Shown here: in pieces, positions 43,736 through 55,196 of the stretch
How positions within the stretch are numbered: position 1 is the stretch's first letter
Layout of the letters: each line of letters starts with the position of its first letter
Assembly (NCBI GenBank): GCA_019155185.1
Contig: CM032802.1
Span: 10,392,501 to 10,456,500 of the forward strand
From: Beaufortia kweichowensis
Taxonomy: Eukaryota > Chordata > Actinopteri > Cypriniformes > Gastromyzontidae
DNA length: 64,000 bases
Reading direction: 5' to 3'
Notes under the pieces: generated by a model
The model's input: only the letters and a program-made list of their open reading frames with translations
The model's database searches: none
What the model was told of the DNA's origin: nothing
Position numbers and translations under genes: made by a program

Positions 43736-46009
43736 AAAATAATAATTTTAGGCAGTAACACAAAGTCTATCTTGCATAGATCTAATATCACCAGATCCCT
43801 ATAAGCACTATAAAACTTATATTTCTGTGCTTCCAAGGTGACAACAACAGCACCTTCATTGGGTTGTGTTACCAACCCTCACGCCCATAACAGAAGAGGA
43901 CACAGCACAGGTGCAGGGAATGTTCCAAATAATGGTTGGCAAGCCCTGCAACAAGCCAGAATGAGCCACAACATCTGTCTTCACTGCTCAGCATCCGGCT
44001 GATCTGAAGAAGTCAATTATAAAAACGTTAGCACCCCTGCAACGGTAAATCACCCTCCATTACAAACAATCATTGCACAATCCAACCGCTCAATTGTTTT
44101 TGTGTGTGTGCTAGGATGGATATGGGGTGTGTCAGAGTGATAGAGAGAGAGGGCAAGCATTTCTAGTGCTCTTGATGGAACATTAAATCACAACATTGAC
44201 GTAACATGTAAACCCCATGGATCTTGTGTCTCTCATTTTTACAAAAAAAAAAGGGTTCTGTGCAGATCTCACCCATCAGACAACCCACAAATATATATAT
44301 ATATATTTAGACTGAATTAAAGTGACAGCCCTTTGACATAAGAACTGATATGCAGAGGACAAGATATCAAATCTCAACCCCCCAGACTTTAAAAGAAAGC
44401 GACCAACAAAGACAGACACAAATATGCAGTTCAAAGATTGGATTTTTTATATCTACAAAGGAGTATGCATACTCAAACACACACGCACACATTCGATTCC
44501 TTGCATTCTTACATTCACACACACACACACAGTGTCCATGATCAGGCTGCAAGCGTTGTGAGAAAATGAGAAGAGCTGTCAGTCAAACAGAGAAATGATG
44601 TGGTATCTGTCAGGCCTGCATATCTTCAGAAATTGATTGCCAAAACTTTCACAGGGAAAAAACTATAACAAACCTTTGCACAGTATCTCATATCACGAGA
44701 TCAGGAAGCATGTATAAATAATGTCATCTAAATAATTGCGGTTTTGAAAAAACATTGACCCAAAGACTTAAAAAAAAGTTACTTTTAACATCACAATACT
44801 ATCCAGCTGTTTTAACCAGACCAGTAAATACAGCGGAGGAAAAGCCATTGTCAAATCTGAAACAACAGTGAATTATACATAATAAAGCATACAAAATAAA
44901 AAAATCAAATACCAAAAGGGGTGCATGTATTTTGGTTCAAATGACATTCTGTGTTTTGTATTTAAAGAACAACACTACATCTTGTTTTTTCTCAGATCTA
45001 ATCTTCTTAAGGGACTTTTAACTAATTTAAGCAAAACAATTTTTATTAAAAACATTGACTTACTCAATGACAATGTGGGCAAAACAAAGAAACAATATAT
45101 GTAGGTGGTCTAAATGACCCACAAAAAAGCAAAAGGTTTGCATAATCATTAGAGAAGCATGATTCAGGTAAGATTATCTACAGATAAAGAAAAAAAGCTA
45201 TTAATCCATTCTGCACGGTCAATGAAAATAAAATAAATAAAAAATTCCGAACCATCTTGTGCCCAAGGTCCAAGATTTCTTCATCTGCCTATGCTTTTCA
45301 CTGAATGACACCGTCTCCGTCTTCAGGGCCACAGACAATAGAGCAATCAATAGAGCTGACATTGAAATGTAAACAAACAGATTGAAAGTAAAGGATGCCA
45401 TGGCAACAGGCATTACAGAGTATCTAACTTGAAGGACAGTTCCAAGAAAATGACTTTATTAGACAATCCAACACTTTCATTTGCATGTTTAATCCACTTG
45501 AATGCACCTCTTGTATTTTATACTTACAGTACAATTGATGAAGAAGCATATTTAGTGGTTCTTTAGATTTGTCCTGCAGAATTTGGACATTTAATATAGA
45601 GGATGAAAATCAGAAAATGGTTTTAGTTTTTAGAGGTTTTTTTTTTTCGTTTTTAGAGTATTTTAACACAAAACCTAATTAATCCAAATTATTCACATTT
45701 ACCAAGTTAGATACTTTTCCCTCACATATTTTATTTGGAGATCCTTGGAGTAAACTGGAATGTTAGTACGATCCTAATGAGGATGTCATTTGCCTTGACC
45801 GCACAGAGAGCACTCAAATACCTTTCTGAAACCTTTTACCGTACAAAGAGTGACCCAGCTGGGTGGCACAGTTAAACAGCATGTTCCTGACATATAAGAA
45901 AAACAATCTGCACCAACCTCACCTGCAAAATTTTAGAATGCATCATATTATCTGCTCCTGGTAAAGCAAAGCAGAATGTCTGTGTAGTGGCTGGGTATGT
46001 GTGTTAGGA
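43736..46009. other. gene desert segment
   Basis: No gene seen. A complex block lies at 43800-44090, an (AT)n run at about 44290-44307 and a CA-rich run at 44512-44531. Nothing else can be named. Confidence 0.45.
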
Positions 46010-46215
46010 CGGGTCTACTCTGGGGGGGTCTCGGCACTCGAGATGTGGAGATATGGAACAAGGCATTAATTGAGCTGCCTGCAGAGGGGAATAGCATAAG
46101 GAAGAGCTCATTAAAAATGATTATTAAAGAAACAAGCAGAGCAGCAGTGCTCAAGCATGGCCAAAGCACAGAGAGAGGGGAAACAGCTTGTGCCGTTCTG
46201 CCATGAGGACGTAAC
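46010..46215. promoter_or_regulatory. candidate conserved regulatory element
   Basis: A sharply bounded block carries AACAAGGCATTAATTGAGC (a SOX-like and a homeodomain core side by side), GAGCTCATTAAAAATGATTATT and AACAAGCAGAGCAGCAG. Frames of 69-98 codons run on both strands, so coding is not indicated. The dense mix of SOX- and TAAT-type motifs suggests an enhancer; untested. Confidence 0.28.
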
Positions 46216-49200
46216 TTACACTTAATGCAGAGCAAAAGCCACACACTAAACAGTCAAAACACATGCACATGAACACCAGAGTCAAATTAACTGTGAAACA
46301 GTGTGTATTAGGCAAACTTTATGTGACAGCAAACACATCTAAATTGTAAATAAGTCTTACAAAAACAGAAGCCAAAGCTTTCAAGTAAAGAAAAAGCATT
46401 TTAAGACAGTACTTTTCAGCAACTACAAGCTTTTCAATATGTTAAGCCTGCATTTTGCACTTTGCACAGCAAAATCTTCCAATCCAATCCTGTCTAATTA
46501 GGATGTTGTGCTCCATCCCCTGCTGGTCCCAAAGACACGCCGCATTCACATGTGCATAGAAGTTACTGCATCAAAATTAAATCAGCCAGTTCAAGCTGAA
46601 ATGTCTGCACGAGCCAAGACACAAAGGACTTCAGACCTTTAAAACTATCCTATAAAAATGCTGAAAAGGGCAACACCTTTGGAGAATGGTGGACCTTTTC
46701 ACACCATCCTGAAACCACAATGAAAGGAGACATGATTGAATCCTTGTCAGAAAAATGGTAACAGTGATGACGGTGAAAGCGGAGCTGCTGTTGAGACTCC
46801 TGCCTCCTCCCAGGCTCAAGTCTCTACTCCTCTTTCTCTGACATGACACTGCAAGGCTCCTTTATCAGATTAAACAGCTGGCTGATCCACTAATAGTTGT
46901 AAGTGTAAGTGTGTGTGTTTAAGAGAAGAACAGAGAGTGAAACAGCACAAAAAAGCATTGCAAGCTGTGTATAGATGCCTACTTTACGATTACTCAATTT
47001 ACTATTACAGAAGCATATCATTTGTTTACATATTTTTTCGATTGATTGAAAATGAAAAATGCAGGGCACTTGTAATGTTTTTTACCACACACTTGGCCAA
47101 ATGATCTATTGTTTTTGAAAGGCAATTTATTTGAATTTAATTTCCATTACAATTAGACCCAATGTATGAATAAAATTAGAAGAAACAGTCACAAGAAAAT
47201 CAAAAGTCCAATCAATAGACTATGTATTTGCCATTACTCTGCAGTATAATGGACACATCAGGACTATAAGGTATTTGTTTGCCATAATGTATACGGTCAT
47301 GTGACAGACTTCGAGGCAAAATGCTTCCAAACAGATGAGTTTTATTACAGTGGAGCCATGCAAATACATTACAATTACTGTCCAAATAGGCTTAGAGGCT
47401 ACACGTGGCAAAATACAAGCTTCATTTGCTCACTCTTTGAGACAATTACTCTACTTACTACTCTCCTAAATGTCTCTCAGCTAATGAGCCATTCTGAGCC
47501 CCTTGTTGAAATAAATGTGATGTAGAAACTAAAAAAAGCCCACAAATTTAGTACATTAGCATTGAGATAAAAGACAATGTGGCTCCACTCCCACCACAGT
47601 CAGTATTCTCTGTGTAAAGCCCCATGTTTAAACATTTACAAAACTGTATTGCACAATCATTTGACAACACCAGATATTTCCCCTGGCTAATATAAGACAA
47701 ATTACGAGATGGTTCCTTCTACTTTTGACTTTTTAGGAAATATCCTCTCACAGTCACACTTACAAAAACACACAAGCTGTTGTTACCGTGAACAGTGTGG
47801 CTTATAAAGGCCAAAGCACAGGACTGAGGTGGGCTGAGAGAAAAGGTAAAGCAAAGAGGACATGTGGTGAAGTGACACAAAGAAGAATACCACGTATAGA
47901 TGTCAACCCCCCCCCTCTATCGCCCTCTCCGTCTTTCAGATCTCCATCCCTCTGCCTCCCGGCGGAAAAGGTTACTAAATGTCACTAGAGAAGTTTTCAT
48001 CATCTTCAATGGCTGCGGGGACCAAGGTGTGAGAGATGGAACGAACTGTAGCGGAACGTGTTAGAATACAGTAGTCCATGTCAACGTAACTAGGCGGCTA
48101 ACGGATGCCAGGGACCCTCTGTACGGGCACAGGGGAGAAAAACATTGGTTATCTGATGGTCAGAATGGCCACTGCTGTAGAAAAACACATCTAGGGCTCT
48201 ATGTTCTTATAATGGAACATCCACTCCATACCCATGCGTCAAAGGGACACACATACTTTGTTTATAGGCGACTTTCATTAGCATATCAACTGCATTTGAA
48301 TAGTGTGAAGTTAAATCGGATGTAATCTTAAAAAATCTTCATTAATACAAACCACTAAAATGCTAGTCTAAAAGCTGGGATGTGAATATGAATTCTACAT
48401 CTATTTCCTCCTTAAAGCGACAAGAGTGAGTTATTATTTCTAATTAGTATCAGTATCCTTTCTAATGATATCATTGTCATTACTAGAAGCATGAGACAAA
48501 AACAAACAAATATCCATTATCATGGCAAATATGGTGCCAAAAACCTATTGAGATTTAAGCTGGTGGAGACTTTAGAGGTTTATAATTATTTTTTATAAAT
48601 CAATCCAACAACTTTTGCTGGAATACAGTACATTGATTTAATCTTCAATTAAAGCAATACTCGCAGAATTAAATTAACTTCAGATTACCGCGTCAGAACG
48701 TAACCCTCTTGAAACCATGAGAAGCATCGTGCATTCAAGCCCCACTTTCCTCTCATCCACGCCTTTGTGCTGCTTTCTGCAGCGTAATTAGGACTTATCC
48801 AGAATACTCAGGCAGTCATACAATTATTCTCTTCTCCACATAAATTTCTCTCCCTCTATGGTCCTGCATCCATATTTGATGACTTGTAAATTTCCAGCCC
48901 TTTATAGTAATGACAAACTTGAGTCTGGTGACAGTTTAAGGGCTGCTAAAGAGCTCTTAGAAGACCGGTTGGATAATAAATGTAATATTCCAAAGCTTTG
49001 TGTTTTTGCTTCAGTCAAAACCAACTCATTCCTCCCAATTATGGAAGCACTCAGCCAATTCTTGCTCTCTAAAACCACACACTGCCTTTCTTTTTCTCCC
49101 CTCTCGCTTACACAAACTTATACTGATGCCTATACATAGATCAAATGAAAACCCTGTAACAAGGTCCGAATTACAATATATTTTCAGAAATGCTGCTTGT

Positions 49201-50465
49201 TTGTTGGTAACTCACAATCTTATTTCTGAAGTGTGGTAGGCATCATATTTGGTTTTTGCACTCTAAATGTGTCTAATATGATTAAAGAGATAATTGCATT
49301 TTTTGTTTGTAAACAGAAAACACATTAACCTGCTAAAGTGAGTACAACAGGCCTCGGATAAACATTGTGTAGCTAAATGAAGCGCACATAAACTAATTAT
49401 GAACATGATTAAAACCTCTCTCTCTCTCTTTCAGTTTAAGCACAGCAATGTTGTTTATGGGATGGGGATTAATTTGCAGAGATGATATCATTCGCAGAGA
49501 TAATTTGTGACACTAACATTCAATTGTTCCCCATTAACGTAACAGGCCTTCTCGCCCACGAGTTGTAGAGGACCTAAATAAAACACAGCGAGACACAAAA
49601 TAACTAAACAGTTGGATTGCTTTAAGAACTATTGGAAAACTGAATCACAAATCACAAACATGTGCAGCCCCAAACAACAAGGATGTGTTTTCTAAATGTA
49701 AACATTTTCTATAAAAGGACTCAAGCTGATCATATGACTGACAGTGGAGAGCAGTAGTTAATACATGTATAACATATTGTGTGCCTTTAAAAGTTGAAGC
49801 AATGTGCTGAAACATCAGTTCCGCAGATTTTAAATATTTAAACTGTTTGGTGTTCAGTCGTTTGGCAATATCATCAATATCCCTGCAGTTCACTGGGTTA
49901 TTTCCCCATGGAAAAATGGGGCTCATTCGGAAACAATAAATCCCAAATCACTGCAAACCCTTTATAATTTATGAAATGCAGCAAAGACTAAAGGTTTTTT
50001 ATGACTTAACTGTCTTTGACCGTTTATGTCTAATTACAAAAGAACTTTGTTGCCAAAGATTTTAAGATGAAAAAAATATGCAAAAAAATGTTGCAAATCA
50101 TAAAGAGTCAAAGGGTCTTGTTAAATAAGTGAACCCCTTAACAAACAGTTTACAGGAAAGGCAAAAGGCTTAACTAATAAAACATCATACACTGTGCATT
50201 ACATAAATTCACCAGGGAGAAACTGAACTGAACAAAGTAAGTTTTAGATTGCTTGAAGATTAGACATAACAAGACATGTCAAGATGTACTTACATTTTTC
50301 TATAAAAAAAATTACCTTTAGCATTTACCCCTGTAAGAATAAAACACCTCCAGAGAAATAATTCGGAAGTAAAAAATCTTATTTAAAAAATACTCATTTA
50401 ACTTAATGCGAGAATGATTTTGATAGAAATTAAATTACCAACAAACAATCCGCTTTATTTGTAGG
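46216..50465. other. gene desert segment
   Basis: No exon is supported. Complex blocks at 47790-48120, 48690-49090 and 49370-49570 are candidates for conserved elements; the last includes GGGGATTAATTTGCAGAG. The remainder is AT-rich. Confidence 0.4.
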
Positions 50466-50469
50466 CCTA

Positions 50470-50720
50470 TTAGGTAACATGGTTCAGCAACAGCAATTAT
50501 GTACCATAAAACAACACAACATTACATTACCGCCACATTACCAGCAGCTGTTGATGACGCCGCGTAATTATGAGTGTTGGTGTGACGTGGGTGCTACCCC
50601 TGCTAAAGCAGATAAAATGATGTCAACATTTCTGTCACTCGTTTCCAAAGCGCAAATCAAATTCAGCAGGCGGTTCATTTAATTTCAGAGCCTTTATAAT
50701 TACTTTACTCCCGCTTGCGC
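50470..50720. promoter_or_regulatory. candidate conserved regulatory element
   Basis: Complex sequence with GACGCCGCGTAATTATGAG, ACCCCTGCTAAAGCAGATAA and TTATAATTACTTTACTCCCG. It has several TAATTA cores and CpGs and lies at the edge of the mobile-element-rich region. Inferred from composition only. Confidence 0.28.
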
Positions 50721-50949
50721 ATCACAGTTAAAGTAAACATCAGTTAAAGTAAACATTTCTAATATGGCTCCTCATATGGCAATTAAAATTCAATCTGCTA
50801 TGTCTCTTAGCTTTCCCTTATAATTGCTGCTCTCGCACCTCTCTTTTAGCCTTAGCATTTGAAAAAGGGGCGTTGAATTGTCTTTCAATTGCTTGTCACC
50901 GCATACGACCTAATGTAAAAAAAAGTCGAAAGAGAACTTTGTCTTCGTT

Positions 50950-51410
50950 ACAACTCAAATCTCCATGTAATGTTAAAACTCAGCCACTTTTCAAGAACGA
51001 TTTTTGTGCAATTTACAACTTTTGACAGAGGTTAGTCACTACTCTGCCGGTAGCTTACGATTTGAACCGCGCATTTAACAAGGTGTTGAGTCGTCGCGAC
51101 TCGCTCAGTGTGCCCCTTCACAACCCATCAAATCTCCATGGTTACGTCGCACCTGTAACAATCTGCCAAAAATCTCATTTATTTCTGTGGAGAATTTTTT
51201 TCACAACGTTTAAGCTTTTCAAGACAGACCTACCATGAGCCCCGACACCTTTAAACAATGATACACGCTCCAGTAGCCTAAAATCCACAGTGTGCGTTTC
51301 AATTTACAACTTTTGAAACAGAAGGTTGAGTCACTACTCTGTACCGGTGGAGCGGTGAACACAAATCTCCCGTTCTTACGTTTCGTTAGCTTTGCGCTCG
51401 CGGCTACTTA
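50950..51410 (+). repeat. degenerate local direct repeats, CpG-rich
   Basis: CAATTTACAACTTTTGACAGAGG..TCACTACTCTGCCGG at 51009-51053 recurs as CAATTTACAACTTTTGAAACAG..TCACTACTCTGTACCGG at 51300-51347. The word CAAATCTCC with a following TACG recurs at about 50957, 51130 and 51365. The unit also carries GCGCTCGCGGC and GTCGTCGCGACTCGC. This could be the sub-repeated promoter region of a transposon, which would fit the coding remnants to its right. Confidence 0.5.
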
Positions 51411-52204
51411 TTTCGTAAGTTAGCTTACCGCGCAAATAAATGTTTCAGCGGAAACTCAGTTTGTTTTGTTTTGCGCATGCAACGTTTTAGAATTATTTAA
51501 AGAATGCCACTTTTATTATGCAATATATAGGCGTTTTAATGATTTCAATAAAAGTTTATTTCAATTTTTACAGAGAAAATGGTACAAAATATACAGTTCA
51601 AACAAAGTAAATGGTTAAAGGTAAGAAAAATCCAATAGAAAAATTACAGAATTTGTTATTGTTGTTAATGGATTTAATGTCTGATTGTTTTAATGGTTTT
51701 GTAATGTTATGTGGTTTCATGTTCTGTAAATGGTTCTGTTTTTTTAATCGGTGACTGTGGCAAGAAACCAAACTCCATTAATAAATATATATATATGGAG
51801 AAAAAACCTTCAGGAGAACGGAAGGCTCACTTGGAGGGTAATTTCTTCTGACACGTTACAGTGCAATCATTACTTTTGATAGAAGGTGTATTATTTAATA
51901 AAAGTTTCACTTTAGCAGATATCAATGAAATGTAAATGTAAATTTATTATTTACAGTTTACTAAATTTACAAGAATTCAAGCTATTGGTACATTTTGTAA
52001 TTGTCAATAATTAATTTGTTTGTGCATACAATAGTTTACAGTTCACGTGTGGTCCATATCATGGAATGTTGTGTGGATGACAATACAAAGATAGCTGAGT
52101 GCAGCTATAACTTTAAACTGCTTGACATAGCCATTTAATAAAAACTAACTGTAATAATAAAATAGCATTAATGTAGTAATTAGCAGTCCCTTTGTTCTCT
52201 CCAG
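51411..52204. other. AT-rich stretch
   Basis: AT-rich sequence with an (AT)n run near 51784-51796. No gene or named repeat was recognised. It separates the CpG-rich repeats from plus-strand exon-like segments. Confidence 0.4.
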
Positions 52205-52299
52205 TAGGCAGGTGATGTTTAGGAACAATCTCTTGATAGGTCTCCCGGCTGTGTGGAGCTGGTGGTCTCATACAACGAGGAATTTGGAACTTGTGGCAG
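52205..52299 (+). CDS. exon-like segment 1, possible transposon gene
   Basis: A pyrimidine-rich acceptor (TTGTTCTCTCCAG) precedes 95 nt open in phase 2 (RQVMFRNNLLIGLPAVWSWW) that end in phase 1 at CAG/GTTTAT. The phases fit the next segment. No family is recognised. The minus strand is also open over the same bases. Confidence 0.2.
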
Positions 52300-52412
52300 G
52301 TTTATGTGTAAAAATATTTATGTTTAGGGACTGTAATCATCTCTCTTGACTAACTTCTCTGATATGTACAGTAACATCACTTACTGATTGACTGTATTTG
52401 TTTTCTATAAAG

Positions 52413-52506
52413 ACATTGTCGACCTCATGCATGAAATGGTCAGAAGAATTCATCATATTTCAGCTGATGTCACAGTTGCTCAGCAGTTAGCCCCAAACAC
52501 AAAAAG
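52413..52506 (+). CDS. exon-like segment 2, possible transposon gene
   Basis: After TTTTCTATAAAG come 94 nt read in phase 1 as DIVDLMHEMVRRIHHISADV and TVAQQLAPNTK, then AAG/GTATAA. The helical, amphipathic residue pattern and matching phase with the segment at 52205-52299 support a real exon. It may be an upstream part of the integrase-type gene on the same strand at 57564, but nothing links them directly. Confidence 0.25.
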
Positions 52507-52850
52507 GTATAATTAGCACAACTTCATGGGTTTTCTTAATAAAAATATCATTATGCCTGATAAACCTTAAAATTTGTAATATTATTATTAGAAATATAAC
52601 TTAATATCAAGCGTTTCATACTCAAAGAATTTCTGTACCTTGGCTGGAGTGGTTATTCTGGAAGACCTTCATGGTGGAAGTGGCTCACACTCATCATATT
52701 TCAGCTCACAGTTGCTCAATGGAAAAAAGAGAAAAAGGTTTATTAGTTCTTAATAAATATCAATTTACTCTAAGGCCTAAGCAATCTTAAAACGTTGTAA
52801 TTTATAATTAGAATTACCTGTGTAATTAAATTTTTAATTAATATCAGCTT
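52450..52850 (+). repeat. imperfect tandem duplication, about 240-bp period
   Basis: ATCATATTTCAGCTGATGTCACAGTTGCTCAG at 52453 recurs at about 52696 as ATCATATTTCAGCTCACAGTTGCTCAA. The 3' flanks also match: TTCTTAATAAA, then CCTTAAAA or TCTTAAAA, and ATTAGAAATA or ATTAGAATTA. The first copy overlaps exon-like segment 2, so the second is a decayed exon duplicate. Confidence 0.5.
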
Positions 52851-53249
52851 TGTGTACCTTGTTGGTTGGTATTATGTATAGAATATAAGAATAATTAAAG
52901 GTCTTAATTTATGTGGATGTAAATTTGACATGCTCATGCATTCCAGGCACAAATCCTTCAGGACAAACTACCCGATTTTGATTACGCATTCCACAAGGTA
53001 GTAAGCTCAAGAAACTTACTGAAACCTTCCGTTCTTCTCAGTATCTAAGCTGATCTGTTTGGCAACAACAAAAAAAATAAATTACTTTTGTCCATTTATA
53101 AAATTTTAAATATTTATATATTTATAAAAGTAATACATTTTAAAATAAATTCACCTCAGGGATCAGTTCATTAAAACCACCTGCATGTTTTCAAGCATGT
53201 GTTCCTTCCTGCCCCAAACAGAACACTGCAAATCTTTTCTAACCTCCTC

Positions 53250-53738
53250 CATATGTGATGACAATGCAGGATGAAATGTTTGGGTACTGTCATGGCCTTT
53301 CGGTCTTCATTGCCACCATTTGTCCCACGTTGATTGTAGCCTTCCTCCTTGGATCCTGTTTACGATGTCCTGAAAAGTTATTAGTATCACAAATTGTTTT
53401 AAAATTCTTTATTTATCATATAAACTTACTGATATAAATATACTGTGATTCAGAGAGGCAATACCTCTCCTTTTCAGCTCCTCCAATGTCCTTTAATTAT
53501 AAATGAATGGCATGTTTCTTATTGTTGGCTTTTTTCAAGATGCTTTATAATAATGACAACACAGATTTAGGCCTACCTCTTGTGCGTCATATGTTTAACT
53601 GAATATGCTGACAGAGATGATCTCGCATTATTTACGCATGGAGTGCCACAGATCATCTGCCAGCAATACCTTTGATGAGTTTGAGTGGTCCATTTCTCCC
53701 CTCACTTCCATTTCTACCATCTAATGCAAAATGTTATT
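53250..53738 (-). pseudogene. possible decayed 3' exons downstream of the C48 fragment
   Basis: Two further minus-strand acceptors are followed by protein-like reads. TTTTGCATTAG at about 53722 opens MVEMEVRGEMDHSNSSK. TTTTCAG at about 53373 opens, in another phase, RKATINVGQMVAMKTERP and, after a stop and shift, YPNISSCIVITYGG. Frames are broken by stops. They may be the C-terminal end of the same element or of a second one. Confidence 0.25.
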
Positions 53739-53784
53739 TTTTAATCAATCATATTTAATACACATAATAAAACTACAAACATAC

Positions 53785-54413
53785 ATTTTTGAACTTACTG
53801 TACAAATGCAAACTCCACAGTTGGAGGTGTCCTGATGTATGGGTATTCCACAGTCCACTTCTTGAGGTCCCATGTTTTTCTGAATGCATTGCTAAATAAT
53901 AAATAATAATTTTAAAAACCATGAGTAAAAACAACCTATTATAATTTGGTTGAATGGATGAAAGTTGGTCATGTCTTCCCTCGGGAAATGGACTTGTAAT
54001 GGCCAGAGAGTCCACTCTAATCTGATTGGCCAAACCATTCAAACACAAAATGCTTGTATGTGTCACAAACACATGAAGGTATTAACCAGTTAGGAGCCAA
54101 TTATGTCTTGTATGTTTCACACATACCCACAAAATAAAGTGGTTTCCTTTTTCTGGGCTGTCTCCACCAACAATCCTTGGAAGAAGAACCTTGTCATTGT
54201 CATCAAGGTCCTGTACATTTGAAGGAAATATTTAGTACTGCGATTCTACTTAGAAAACAAAATGTATAGAATTGTATTTACCTTCAGCCAGGATATTAAC
54301 CTGTCCTCCACAACTTTCTCGCCAAAAGATCGCCACCACAGGATGAATGTGTTCACCTGTAATGCTGTTCCACCATAGGCTTTGCAGAGCTGTGAAATCC
54401 TTGTGTCAATAAT
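53785..54413 (-). pseudogene. Ulp1/SENP-like (C48) cysteine protease fragment, three exons
   Basis: Three minus-strand segments have clean splice signals, all in phase 0. Segment 54282-54413 has 44 codons, including RISQLCKAYGGTALQVNTF. Segment 54127-54210 has 28 codons, including VLLPRIVGGDSPEKGNHFIL, with a GTATGT donor. Segment 53801-53893 ends DTSNCGVCICT before GTAAGT. The NHFIL histidine and the NCGVxxC cysteine are where C48 proteases keep their catalytic His and Cys. An Asp may lie in VDSL within the intervening DNA (about 54010), but that stretch lacks splice sites. In the third exon a second frame (TWDLKKWTVEYPYIR) looks more family-like before the Cys motif, which suggests an indel. 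Such proteases are SUMO-specific in cells and also occur in several fish DNA transposons; I infer a decayed transposon gene. Confidence 0.55.
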
Positions 54414-54627
54414 CTAAAAAAAAGCTTGGCAAATAATCTAATTTAATTAATTAAAGGTTATTGTAGCATTTTTTTTGGTGATTTTTCTTTTGATTTAATT
54501 TAATTGAATTAATTTTTCAAAATTATTTATAATAAAAAAGGAAGGATCACTAGTGAAATACATTGTCAGTGGAGTACACAATCTTATTAACATCCATAAC
54601 AAAAAAGTGTGCCAACAAAAGCAAAAG

Positions 54628-54826
54628 CCAAACACACACGTCTTGTTGATAGAATGCATGAGTGTACACATGTGACAAAGCTGCTCAGATATCTTAGTAA
54701 ATCTGCTTGACCAATTTGTTCCCCCTGTAGGACCCCAAGATACCGTAGCGATGCCCGTGCTGTGAGCGCTCGAGACCCTGTAACGCATATAGCAAAGAAA
54801 GATAGTATGGCGTTGAATAAATGTGT
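54628..54826 (+). repeat. direct repeat copy 1 (about 200 bp)
   Basis: Runs from CCAAACACACACGTCTTGTTG to CGTTGAATAAATGTGT. It shares nearly all of its sequence, with a few substitutions and indels, with copy 2 at 54992-55196. It includes ACCAATTTGTTCCCCCTGTA and a GACCCC motif that is also seen inverted near 56863. Confidence 0.85.
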
Positions 54827-54991
54827 AAATATATTTGTGTATTTTTAGATGTGTTTGGAAGCAGATACGATGTGCTTTAACCACTGGCTGCAGAAGGCGC
54901 TACAATGGTAACCTTCAGGTTAGAAAAAGAGTGGCGATCAATGAATTGAGCTGATTTACGTGGTAAATGTCCACATAATACATATATTATA

Positions 54992-55196
54992 ACCAAAACA
55001 CACACGTCTTGTTGATAGAATGCATAATGAGTGTACACATGTGACAAAGCTGCTCAGATATCTTAGTAAATCTGCTTTACCAATTTGTTCCCCCTGTAGG
55101 GACCCCAAGATAGGGACCAGATGTGATGCCCGTCTTAACGCCCCGAGACCCCTGTAACGCATAAAAGACAGATAGTATGGCGTTGAATAAATGTGT
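54992..55196 (+). repeat. direct repeat copy 2 (about 205 bp)
   Basis: Second copy of the unit at 54628, separated by about 165 bp. Differences include an extra AA in ATGCATAATGAGTG and small indels around GACCCC. The similarity points to a recent local duplication. Confidence 0.85.

Noticed and set aside
54495..54884. 129-codon minus-strand frame
   Set aside because: It lies across the direct repeat copy and an AT-rich leader, and copy 2 does not keep the frame.
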